NCBI GenBank assembly: GCA_039812545.1
Contig: JBDIAR010000072.1
Location: forward strand, 1 to 16,610
Direction: 5' to 3'
Source of the DNA: JBDIAR01 sp039812545
GTDB taxonomy: Bacteria > Actinomycetota > Actinomycetes > Actinomycetales > Dermatophilaceae
DNA: 16,610 bases
Every line of letters begins with the position of its first letter. The stretch's first letter is position 1. The notes below the pieces were generated by a model. The model had not been told where the DNA came from. It did not search any database and saw only the letters and a list, made by a program, of their open reading frames with translations. Positions 1-6,936 of the stretch are shown one piece after another. The translations under genes were made by a program, and so were the position numbers.

Positions 1-276
1 GTCCATCTGGGCGGCGACGGTGGGGGGCACCGGCATACGCCACTTGATCGGGTTCCAGTCGAACTCGCGGACCCAGCCGCCGATCGTGGAGTACAGCTTG
101 TCGCGCGCCCCGTGGTCGGGGTCGTAGTACTTCTTGGGGTCCCAGCGCTCCGGCGGGACCTCGGTGACGCAGTACTTGCCACCGGTGATATTGCCCCAGA
201 ACGCGTCGCGACTCGGGGCCATCGGCATGATCGCGGAGAGTCCGACCACGGCGACGGGGCTCATGGTGTGTGCCAT
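1..276 (-). CDS. Beta-ketoacyl synthase, PfaA/type I PKS-like, N-terminal 92 codons (partial)
   Basis: The gene starts at ATG 276 on the minus strand and runs off the left edge with 92 codons in view. An AGGAAAGG ribosome site at 284-291 supports this start over the second ATG at 264. Residues 7-13 (PVAVVGL) followed by the FWGNI segment (26-30) and the EVPPERWD segment (39-46) are the usual opening of a beta-ketoacyl synthase domain. The later pattern LYSTIGGWV (61-69), then FDWNP (72-76) and a MPVPP stretch, matches the omega-3 PUFA synthase PfaA and related iterative type I synthases better than FabF or modular PKS. The active-site Cys and His residues lie outside the window, so activity cannot be judged. 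It begins 47 bases after the acyl-CoA dehydrogenase stop, on the same strand, so the two are probably cotranscribed. I infer that it condenses acyl units into a specialised lipid; the product is unknown. Confidence 0.75.
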   Translation of the reverse strand, partial: MAHTMSPVAVVGLSAIMPMAPSRDAFWGNITGGKYCVTEVPPERWDPKKYYDPDHGARDKLYSTIGGWVREFDWNPIKWRMPVPPTVAAQMD

Positions 277-323
277 CGTGTTGCCTTTCCTGCTGGTTCC
301 CAGCTGTGTTGCGGCGCGGCTTG

Positions 324-2033
324 TCAGCCGAGGCGGTCGTAGATGACGTCGGCGACGTATGCCAGGTCTGCGGCACCGCCGGCCTGCGCGGCCTGAATGG
401 CCGCGGTGGGGAGGTTGGCCAGGTTCTGCACGCCGGCACCGCCGGGCTCACCGAACTGGGCCACCCACTTGGCGCCCTCGCCGGCGATCTTGGCGGCGGC
501 GTCGCGGGCGAAGGCCCGGGACATCGCGCAGGTGGCCGCGGCGTCGTACGTCGGGGGGGTCTTTTCGAAGGGCTGGCCGTCGACGGCGCGGGCGGCCTGC
601 TCGGCGAAGATCTCGGCGGTCTCGGCCCAGGCCATCAGCTCACCGATCCGGAACAGGATGTGCTGGTTGCGGGTCAGCCGGTCCAGACGGCAGGAGTCGA
701 GGATGACGTGCAGGGCCTGCAGCGCCAGGGCCGCGGTGCCGGCGCCGGTTTCGGGCAGTCGGGCGGCGAGCTGGGCGGACTTGGCGGCCTTGTCCAGGTA
801 GTACCGGAACCCGGACTTGAGGTACTGCTGCCAGCGCTCGCGACCGATGGTCATCTCCATGATCTCCGAGGTGCCCTCGTAGATCTCGGTGATCCGCACG
901 TCACGCTTGATCTTCTCCACGACATACGGCCGGGTGTAGCCGTACCCGCCGTGCGCCTGGATCGCGTCGTTGGCCGCCAGGTTGCCCTCGACGGTGGCCA
1001 TGTATTTGGCGATGGCGCCTTCGCAGTTCATCGCGCCGTTGTGGCCGAGGCCGCGGTCGATCTTGTCGGCGGTGTCCTCGATGAACGCGCGGGCCGCCTC
1101 GAGGCGGATGGCGTGGGGAACGATCAGCTTGTGGGTGTAGCCCTGCTTCTCGGCCAGGATGCTGCCACCCTGCTCACGCTGCAGGGAGTAGGCGATGGCC
1201 CGGTCGAGGGCTTCGACGCCGCCGCCGAGACCGAACGCGGCGACCATCAGGCGGGTGTAGCCGAAGACCTGCTGGGCCTGGACCAGACCCTTGCCCTCGA
1301 CGCCGCCGACCAGGTTCCACGCCGGGACCTCGACGTCGTCGAGGAACAGCGGGGCGGTGTTCGACAGCCGCAGGCCGTGCTTGTCCTCGTGCGGGCCGGC
1401 CGAGAAGCCCTCAGTGCCCTTGTCGACGACGAACCACGTCGGGCCGGCCTCGGTGGCGGCCAGGATGGTGGTGTAGTCGGCGATCGAGCCGTTGGAGATC
1501 CACTGCTTCTTGCCGTTGAGCTTGTAGCTGACGATGTTGCCGTCGTCGTCCTTGACGGGGGTGGCGGTGGTCGTCAGGGCGCCGAGGTCGGAGCCGGCGT
1601 CCGGCTCGGTGGCGCCGTAGGCGAAGACAGAGCCCTTGGTGGCGATGTCACCGAGCCACTTGTGCTTCTGCTCCTCGGTGGCGCCCACCACGACCGGGTC
1701 GGCGCCGAGGAAGGTCGCGAAGACGGCGGTGGCCAGGCCGATGTCGTGGCGGGCCATCTTCTCGCAGACCCGGTACGCGTCGAACGCGCCGCCGTCCATA
1801 CCGCCGTACACGTCCGGGATGAAGACGAGCTGCACACCCAGGGTGTCGGGGTCCATCATCTGGCGGACGATGTCCTCGGGACAGACGTCGTCACGGTCGT
1901 AGTCGAGGGTCAGCTCGGGCGTCAACGTGGCGGTGACGAAATCGCCGAGGGCTTCGACCATCAGGTTGAGGCTGCCAAGGTCGAGTCCTGCGCCACCGAC
2001 GTGGCTCATTTCCGTTTCGGGCGTTGCAGTCAT
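324..2033 (-). CDS. Acyl-CoA dehydrogenase, long FadE-type (569 aa)
   Basis: This is a flavoprotein that oxidises acyl-CoA to trans-2-enoyl-CoA in the cytosol and passes electrons to ETF. Visible family marks are TEPDAGSDLGAL (142-153) in the FAD/substrate region, the helical-domain run QAHGGYGYTRPY (359-370), and IYEGTSEI (384-391), in which Glu386 is the expected catalytic base. An N-terminal segment of about 60 residues and a C-terminal helical extension of about 165 residues make it longer than a standard short- or medium-chain enzyme (about 380-400 aa). This resembles the long-chain/FadE5-like subgroup. ATG 2033 is chosen because AGGAG lies at 2041-2045, seven bases upstream. It sits downstream of etfBA and the etfD-like gene and directly upstream of a ketoacyl synthase, which suggests it works on that pathway's acyl chains. 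Substrate chain length is not readable from the sequence. Confidence 0.93.
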   Translation of the reverse strand: MTATPETEMSHVGGAGLDLGSLNLMVEALGDFVTATLTPELTLDYDRDDVCPEDIVRQMMDPDTLGVQLVFIPDVYGGMDGGAFDAYRVCEKMARHDIGLATAVFATFLGADPVVVGATEEQKHKWLGDIATKGSVFAYGATEPDAGSDLGALTTTATPVKDDDGNIVSYKLNGKKQWISNGSIADYTTILAATEAGPTWFVVDKGTEGFSAGPHEDKHGLRLSNTAPLFLDDVEVPAWNLVGGVEGKGLVQAQQVFGYTRLMVAAFGLGGGVEALDRAIAYSLQREQGGSILAEKQGYTHKLIVPHAIRLEAARAFIEDTADKIDRGLGHNGAMNCEGAIAKYMATVEGNLAANDAIQAHGGYGYTRPYVVEKIKRDVRITEIYEGTSEIMEMTIGRERWQQYLKSGFRYYLDKAAKSAQLAARLPETGAGTAALALQALHVILDSCRLDRLTRNQHILFRIGELMAWAETAEIFAEQAARAVDGQPFEKTPPTYDAAATCAMSRAFARDAAAKIAGEGAKWVAQFGEPGGAGVQNLANLPTAAIQAAQAGGAADLAYVADVIYDRLG

Positions 2034-2044
2034 GGCGGAGCTCC

Positions 2045-2290
2045 TGATCCTCGTGTCGTCGGCGCCACGTCGGTGCCGAACGCTGGTACTGCTCTGGCTG
2101 GGTGGTTCTTTGGCTGGGTGGGGTACTTGCGGGTTGTGCTCCGGCGAGGGGGTATGCCGGTGGTGCGGGGTGTTTCGGGGAATGCGAGGGGTATGCCGGT
2201 CGGCCGGTGAGCCGTTCGGTGTGGGGTGCTGTGTGGTTGTGGCGCGGGATGTGGCGCGTATTGAGGCGAGTCGGTCGACGCTTCGGGCGC
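2045..2290 (-). promoter_or_regulatory. C-rich, G-poor leader between etfD-like gene and acyl-CoA dehydrogenase
   Basis: This non-coding stretch lies upstream of the dehydrogenase. In the transcribed (minus) strand, 2081-2250 is about 49% C and only about 18% G by hand count, with many CA-rich tracts and little chance to fold. Such RNA is typical of Rho loading sites. It may therefore end the upstream transcript after etfD, or act as a long unstructured leader for the dehydrogenase. I see no convincing -35/-10 pair. It also carries two short direct repeats: TGGCTGGGTGG on the plus strand at 2095-2105 and 2111-2121, and a 17-base repeat listed separately. Confidence 0.4.
2144..2200. repeat. 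Direct repeat containing GTATGCC, two copies 40 bp apart
   Basis: GCGAGGGGGTATGCCGGT (2144-2161) and GCGAGGGGTATGCCGGT (2184-2200) differ by a single G. Both contain the dispersed GTATGCC word, and both are in non-coding DNA upstream of the acyl-CoA dehydrogenase. They could be a duplicated binding site or simply a local duplication. Confidence 0.7.
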
Positions 2291-2310
2291 CCCGCCGGCT
2301 ACCCGGCGGG
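2291..2310 (-). terminator. Perfect 8-bp hairpin with the etfD stop codon in its loop
   Basis: CCCGCCGG (2291-2298) pairs exactly with CCGGCGGG (2303-2310) around the four-base loop 2299-2302. The TAG stop of the upstream gene (2299-2301) is in the loop. No U-tract follows on the minus strand. It could be a weak terminator helped by the following C-rich RNA, or an mRNA-stabilising 3' structure. Confidence 0.45.
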
Positions 2311-4524
2311 AACCTCCTCCGGCTTGACCGAGCGCAGCAGGAGTTCGGCGACGTCGAGCACTTCGACGTGCTCGCTCGCGGTCCCCTCGAGCTTGCGCTG
2401 GCCGACGCCGTCGGTGAGCATCGTGATGCAGAACGGGCAGGCCGCGGTGACGACGTCGGGCTTGAGGGCCAACGCCTCGTCGGAGCGGTTCAGGTTGATC
2501 CGGGTGCCGAGGTTCTCGTCCATGAACATCCGGGCCCCGCCGGCGCCGCAGCAGAACGACCGCGTCATATTGCGTTCCATCTCGGTGACCCGGGCGCCCG
2601 GGACCGCGGCGAGGACCTCGCGCGGCGGCGCGAAGATCCGGTTGTGCCGGCCGAGGTAGCACGGGTCGTGATAGGTGACCGTCTGGTCGAGGCGGGCCAC
2701 CGGGGTGAGCCTGCCCTCCTTGACCAGCTGGGCGAGCAGCACCGAGTGGTGCACGACCTTGTAGACGCCGCCGGTCTGCGGGTACTCGTTGGACAGCGCG
2801 TTGTAGCAGTGCGGGCAGGTGACGATGATCGTCTTGGAGTCCGCGCCGACCTCCTTGAGGACCTCGTTGTTCTGCATCGCGAGCATCTGGAAGAGGAACT
2901 CGTGACCGATCCGGCGGGCCGGGTCACCGGTGCAGGTCTCCATCTCGCCGAGGCACACGTACTTCACGCCGGCCTCGTGCAGCAGGGTGGCCACCGCGCG
3001 GGCGGTCTTCTGCGCGCCGTCGTCGAGGGCGCCGGCGCAGCCGACCCAGTACACGTAGTCGATGTCCGCGGCGATCTTGCCGTCTTCCTCGGTGCCGTCG
3101 GTGCCGAAGAACGGCACTTCGAAGTCGAGCTGTTCGGCCCACTCCATCCGGGCCCGCTGGCCGCGGCCCCACGGGTCGCCGGCGTGCTCGAGCCCGCGCA
3201 TCGCGACCTCGGCCTCCTCGGGGAACGCCGATTCGACGAGCATCTGGTAGCGCCGCATGTCGATGATGTGGTCGACGTGTTCGATGTCGACGGGGCACTG
3301 TTCGACGCAGGCACCGCAGGTCGTGCAGGACCAGAGCACGTCGGCGTCGATGGCGGCCTGCCCGTTGTGCGGGTTGTATGCCGTGTGCGCCGGGTCGTTC
3401 TCGTCGTATTCGGTGGCCCCGATGAGCGGCATCTCCGCGATCGCCTTGACCTCGTCGGACAGCCCCGCCTTCGCCTCGTCGGTCTTGGCGAGGATGTACG
3501 GCGCCTTGGCCAGGGCGTGGTCGCGCAGGCCCATGATGAGCAGCTTGGGGCTCAGCGGCTTCCCGGTGTTCCACGCGGGGCACTGCGACTGGCAGCGCCC
3601 GCATTCGGTACACGTGGCGAAGTCGAGCAGACCCTTCCAGGTGAAGTCCTCGACCTTGCCGATGCCCATCATGTCGTCGTCGCCGGGGTCCTCGAAGTCG
3701 ACCGGCTTGCCGCCCGAGTAGACCGGCCGGGTGGCGCCGAGGGCGCGCGGGCGCCGGGCGAAGGCGACATTCGGCAGCGACATGAAGATGTGCAGGTGCT
3801 TGCTGTGGACCACGAAAATCGTGAAGCCCTCGAGCACCAACAGGGCGAGCAGCAGCAGCACGGTCTCGAGGATCTCGTTGGTGTGCTGGCCGAGCGGTTC
3901 GAAGATCTTCGCGAAGCCCTGGGACATGAAGGCGCCGCGCAAGAAGGCCATCGGGCCGTCCGGCTCGTTGACCTCCTGCGCGTTGATCTGCGCTCCGCGG
4001 ACCGCCCACAGCGTCCAGATCACGTTGAAGATCATGAACAGCGTGAACCAGGCCGGACCGAGGTGCGACCCGAAGAACCGCGAGCGCCGACCCAGGTCCT
4101 TGGGCTGGTTGCGGAACCGGATCACCGCGAAGGCCACGATCGCGAGCAGACACATCAGGGCGAACAGGTCCTCGACGAACCCGGTGATCGGCCAGTTGCC
4201 GATGATCGGGATCTGGAAGTGCTCGTCGAAGAGCGACCCGAAGCCCTCGATGACGGTCAACAACAGGACGACGAAGCCCCAGAAGACGGCGAAGTGGGCC
4301 AGGCCCGCGCCGGTCCACTGGAGCAGCTTGCGCTGGCCGAGCACCTCGCGGATCTCGGCCTTGATGGCCCCGCCCCACCCGCCGTAGCGCTCGAAGCGAC
4401 CGGGTTCCATGGGCTGCCCCGACCGACCCAGGTTCCAAAGGAACACCAGTCGGCGCGCGGCGATGCCGAGCAGGATGACGCTCATGACCACGCCGATGAT
4501 CATTCGCACGGCGAACAAAGACAC
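2299..4524 (-). CDS. etfD: Membrane-bound Fe-S ETF oxidoreductase (EtfD-like, 741 aa)
   Basis: This is a likely ETF:menaquinone oxidoreductase of the mycobacterial EtfD (Rv0338c) type, moving electrons from reduced EtfBA into the respiratory chain. About five hydrophobic helices (near residues 5-25, 74-92, 116-135, 158-175, 219-239) form a nitrate-reductase-gamma-like membrane part. Two 4Fe-4S ferredoxin motifs follow: CTECGRCQSQCP (C305, C308, C311, C315) and CTTCGACVEQCP (C400, C403, C406, C410). Two CCG-type cysteine-rich domains come next: C496, the CTGDPARR segment at C531, C570 and C573; then C622, C658-C659 and C696/C699. The start is GTG 4524, with a perfect AGGAGG at 4534-4539 nine bases upstream. 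Its place after etfB-etfA and before an acyl-CoA dehydrogenase supports this role over glycolate oxidase or heterodisulfide reductase subunits, which share the CCG domains. Confidence 0.88.
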   Translation of the reverse strand: MSLFAVRMIIGVVMSVILLGIAARRLVFLWNLGRSGQPMEPGRFERYGGWGGAIKAEIREVLGQRKLLQWTGAGLAHFAVFWGFVVLLLTVIEGFGSLFDEHFQIPIIGNWPITGFVEDLFALMCLLAIVAFAVIRFRNQPKDLGRRSRFFGSHLGPAWFTLFMIFNVIWTLWAVRGAQINAQEVNEPDGPMAFLRGAFMSQGFAKIFEPLGQHTNEILETVLLLLALLVLEGFTIFVVHSKHLHIFMSLPNVAFARRPRALGATRPVYSGGKPVDFEDPGDDDMMGIGKVEDFTWKGLLDFATCTECGRCQSQCPAWNTGKPLSPKLLIMGLRDHALAKAPYILAKTDEAKAGLSDEVKAIAEMPLIGATEYDENDPAHTAYNPHNGQAAIDADVLWSCTTCGACVEQCPVDIEHVDHIIDMRRYQMLVESAFPEEAEVAMRGLEHAGDPWGRGQRARMEWAEQLDFEVPFFGTDGTEEDGKIAADIDYVYWVGCAGALDDGAQKTARAVATLLHEAGVKYVCLGEMETCTGDPARRIGHEFLFQMLAMQNNEVLKEVGADSKTIIVTCPHCYNALSNEYPQTGGVYKVVHHSVLLAQLVKEGRLTPVARLDQTVTYHDPCYLGRHNRIFAPPREVLAAVPGARVTEMERNMTRSFCCGAGGARMFMDENLGTRINLNRSDEALALKPDVVTAACPFCITMLTDGVGQRKLEGTASEHVEVLDVAELLLRSVKPEEVPAG

Positions 4525-4578
4525 TTGGGAAATCCTCCTGGTCCATCCCGGGCGTCGATCCCGGGCTTCGGGGGGCCA

Positions 4579-4615
4579 GTCGCGCCCGGACCCCGGGAAG
4601 GAGGCCGGGCGCGAC
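4579..4615 (-). terminator. 11-bp perfect hairpin between etfA and etfD
   Basis: GTCGCGCCCGG (4579-4589) is exactly complementary to CCGGGCGCGAC (4605-4615), with a 15-base loop. It lies between the etfA stop (4630) and the etfD ribosome site (4534-4539). There is no U-tract on the minus strand. A smaller inverted repeat of CCCGGG (4547-4552 and 4560-4565) follows. It probably acts as an attenuator or RNA-processing structure that sets the etfA:etfD ratio; full termination is less likely because the genes work together. Confidence 0.5.
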
Positions 4616-4629
4616 GTGACCGGGTTGTG

Positions 4630-5592
4630 CTATGCCTTGCGCTTGCCGATCTCGGCGACGAGCTCGGGCAGGACCTTGTGCAGGTCGCCCACGACGCCGA
4701 AGTCGGAGATCAGGAAGATCGGGGCCTTGGCGTCCTTGTTCACGGCCACGATCGTCTTGCTGGACTGCATACCGGCGCGGTGCTGAATGGCACCGGACAG
4801 GCCCGCGGCGACGTAGAGCGAGGGCGCCACGGTCTTGCCGGTCTGACCGACCTGCAGGTCGTGGGAGACCCAGTGCAGGTCGGTAACGGCGCGGGTGGCG
4901 CCGACGGCACCGCCGAGGGCGTCGGCCATCTGCTCGATGACCGCGAAGCCCTCCTCCGAGCCCACGCCACGACCGCCGGAGACGACGACGTCGGCGCCGA
5001 CCAGGTCGGGGCGGCCGGTGGAGGCCTTGGGCGACCGGTTGTCGATCTTGGTCGCCTTGGCGGCGTCCGAGACGGCGACGTCGAGGTTGACGACCGCGGC
5101 CTGGGCGGGTGCGGGCTCGGCGGAGACCGCGTTCGGGCGCACGGTGATGACCGGCGTGCCCTTGGTCACGGTGCTGGTGGCGATCCACTGACCGGAGAAG
5201 ACCGACTGGGTCACCGTGAGGGCGCCGCCGTCGGCGGTCACGCCGGTGGCGTCGGTGATGATCCCGGAGTTGAGCCGGACCGCGGTACGCGCCGCGATGT
5301 CCTTGCCCTCGGGGCCGGAGATGACCAGGATGGCCGCCGGCGAGGCCTGCTCGGCCGCCTTGACCAGGGCGTCCACCTTGGGCAGCGACAGGTAGTCCTG
5401 GTAGTCCGAGCCCTCCGCGACGTACACCTTGGTGGCGCCGTATTCGCCGAGCTTGGCGACGACGTCGTCACCGGCCGAGCCGCAGACGACGGCCGAGGCC
5501 TCGCCGAGGCTGCGGGCCAGGGTGAGCAATTCGAGGGCGGACTTGCGGACTCCGTCGGCGGTGGTCTCGGCAAGAACGAGTACTTCTGACAT
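4630..5592 (-). CDS. etfA: Electron transfer flavoprotein alpha subunit
   Basis: This is the FAD-carrying large subunit of ETF, a soluble heterodimer that accepts electrons from acyl-CoA dehydrogenases. The C-terminal FAD domain has the family signatures SGGRGVGS (205-212), QVGQTGKT (247-254), SGAIQHRAGM (266-275), then VNKD, APIF and a GVVGDL element near the end. Length (320 aa) is normal. ATG 5592 is chosen because AGGAG at 5599-5603 is six bases upstream; the TTG just before it is not needed. It lies 38 bases downstream of etfB and leads into the EtfD-like gene, so the order is etfB-etfA-etfD. Confidence 0.97.
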   Translation of the reverse strand: MSEVLVLAETTADGVRKSALELLTLARSLGEASAVVCGSAGDDVVAKLGEYGATKVYVAEGSDYQDYLSLPKVDALVKAAEQASPAAILVISGPEGKDIAARTAVRLNSGIITDATGVTADGGALTVTQSVFSGQWIATSTVTKGTPVITVRPNAVSAEPAPAQAAVVNLDVAVSDAAKATKIDNRSPKASTGRPDLVGADVVVSGGRGVGSEEGFAVIEQMADALGGAVGATRAVTDLHWVSHDLQVGQTGKTVAPSLYVAAGLSGAIQHRAGMQSSKTIVAVNKDAKAPIFLISDFGVVGDLHKVLPELVAEIGKRKA

Positions 5593-5630
5593 CAATGTCT
5601 CCTAAGCGTGTGGGGTCGGCCGACGGCGGA

Positions 5631-6410
5631 TCAGATGAAGCCCTTGGCGGCCAGGAAGTCGGCCAGGCGGGCGGTGGACTCCTCGTTGGCGGTGATGACC
5701 TCACCGGCCTGGCGGGCCGGTGTGGGAGCGACCGAGACGACCTTGGTCGCGGCCGCGGCGAGGCCGACCTGCGAGGCGTCGACGCCGAGGTCGGCGAGGG
5801 TGAGGGTTTCGACCGGCTTCTTCTTGCCGGCCATGATCGCCTTGAAGGCGGGGTAGCGCGCCTCGTCGGTCTGGTCGGTGACCGAGACGATGGCCGGCAG
5901 GGCCACGCTGGCCTGCTCGACCGCGGTGTCGGCGTTGCGCTCGATGCTGACCTTGTCCCCGGAGACGGTGAGCTTGCCGGCGAAGGTGGCCTGGTTGGCG
6001 CCGAGGCGCTCGGCCACCATCGAGGGGACGACCGACATCTCGGCGTCGGTGCTCGCCATGCCGGCCAGGACCAGGTCGTAGCCGACCTTCTCCAGGGCCT
6101 TGGCGAGGATGAGCGAGGTGGCGAGGGCGTCCGAACCGTGGATCGCGTCGTCGACGACGTGGACGCCGCGGTCCCCGCCCATGGCCAGCGCCTTGCGCAG
6201 GCCGTCGACGGCCTTGGCCGGGCCGACGGTCAGATAGACGACCTCGCTGGCGGTGCCGGCCTCCTGGAGCCGGACGGCCTGCTCGACGGCATACTCGTCC
6301 AACTCGGAGAGGCGACCCTCCACCGCGGCGCGGTCCAGCGTGAGATCGCTGGCGAATTTCCACGCGGCCGTGGGCTCGGGTACGTATTTGACCAACACGA
6401 CGGTCTTCAT
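5631..6410 (-). CDS. etfB: Electron transfer flavoprotein beta subunit
   Basis: This is the small, AMP-binding subunit of ETF, partner of the alpha subunit encoded next. Residues 1-14 (MKTVVLVKYVPEPT) are the standard N terminus. GMASTDAEMSVVP (117-129) and the signature region LPAIVSVTDQ (171-180) followed by ARYPAFKAIMAGKKKP (184-199) fit the EtfB family. Length is 259 aa. The reading frame stays open upstream, but ATG 6410 is chosen because homologues begin at MKTVV and an AAGGA lies about nine bases upstream. It is the first gene of the minus-strand block and faces a CoA-transferase across a 526-base divergent control region. Confidence 0.97.
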   Translation of the reverse strand: MKTVVLVKYVPEPTAAWKFASDLTLDRAAVEGRLSELDEYAVEQAVRLQEAGTASEVVYLTVGPAKAVDGLRKALAMGGDRGVHVVDDAIHGSDALATSLILAKALEKVGYDLVLAGMASTDAEMSVVPSMVAERLGANQATFAGKLTVSGDKVSIERNADTAVEQASVALPAIVSVTDQTDEARYPAFKAIMAGKKKPVETLTLADLGVDASQVGLAAAATKVVSVAPTPARQAGEVITANEESTARLADFLAAKGFI

Positions 6411-6529
6411 TGATCCCTGTCCTTCATCGAGAGACTGACTGGTGCTGTGAACTCGCGCCTTAGGGCGTGCGTTCATCGTGGTGCGAGTGCGGGTTAGTGA
6501 CGCGGGTCACAGGAAAGAACCTCGTCTGC

Positions 6530-6563
6530 AACCTAGCCAAGATTCCCCCGCTACCGGCAAGTA
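6530..6563 (-). promoter_or_regulatory. Candidate etfB promoter with overlapping TAC-n6-GTA operator
   Basis: On the minus strand TTGCCG (6560-6555) and TAGGTT (6535-6530) form a -35/-10 pair with a 19-base spacer, about 120 bases before etfB. The imperfect palindrome TACCGGCAAGTA (6552-6563, TACnnGCnnGTA) overlaps the -35 box. Short TAC...GTA dyads are common for TetR-family regulators of fatty acid oxidation in actinomycetes. The assignment to such a regulator is inference. Confidence 0.4.
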
Positions 6564-6754
6564 ACTTCACCCGTTGGTCGGTCGCGATCCCGCCAATCGG
6601 TCAGCCCCGCATCCGCCACCCGGTGATTTCACCACAAAACGGTTTATTTCGGACGCTGTGAGATTGGGCACACCGCGCACTCAGGCGTCCCCGGAGGCAC
6701 TCGGGCGAGAGCCGACACGGATGTGATTTCCGACACGTAAACGGGGTGGTTCCG

Positions 6755-6775
6755 TACGGGAAACCCGTATACATT
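6755..6775 (+). promoter_or_regulatory. Palindrome TACGGG-AAA-CCCGTA overlapping a candidate -10 box
   Basis: TACGGG (6755-6760) and CCCGTA (6764-6769) are perfect inverted half-sites around AAA. TACATT (6770-6775), a TAnnnT-type -10, directly abuts the right half. The site is about 165 bases upstream of the first CoA-transferase. It reads like a repressor operator; the regulator is unknown and the -35 is weak. Confidence 0.4.
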
Positions 6776-6936
6776 GCGCCAAGGTAAAGGCCCGTCGCGC
6801 GGCGCCGCGCGCAATGCCGAAGGCCCGACATCGGCCCCTGGGAAGGCCCGGCACTGACCCCGCTCATTGCCGGTCGGGCCCGACCTGACGAATGGCCTGA
6901 GAACCCCCCGACAGTTCCAGCGACGAGGAGAACCCC

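Larger units (their letters stand above)
6411..6936. other. Divergent intergenic control region, etfB versus CoA-transferase
   Basis: These 526 bases hold no convincing gene. They are less GC-rich in the middle (about 6500-6780) than the flanking genes and carry candidate promoters in both directions (listed separately). They also hold a 16-base perfect palindrome of alternating GC type at 6796-6811. GGCCCGAC occurs near 6822, and its complement GTCGGGCC near 6874, so the 5' leader of the CoA-transferase mRNA could fold. Confidence 0.6.

Noticed and set aside
270..2210. Long plus-strand open frame (646 codons) opposite the acyl-CoA dehydrogenase
   Set aside because: It is a shadow of GC-rich codon bias on the other strand. 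Its composition is Gly/Val/Asp/Arg-rich with no domain, and it has no ribosome site.
2299..4524. Heterodisulfide reductase or glycolate oxidase iron-sulfur subunit
   Set aside because: It shares CCG and ferredoxin domains, but the fused membrane part and the etfBA/acyl-CoA dehydrogenase context favour EtfD.
1927..5589. Very long plus-strand open frame (1220 codons) opposite etfD and etfA
   Set aside because: It covers several well-supported minus-strand genes and an intergenic region, and shows only low-complexity antisense composition.
6411..6476. 22-residue N-terminal extension of EtfB
   Set aside because: The family starts at MKTVV. The extension has no recognisable likeness, and a ribosome site serves ATG 6410.
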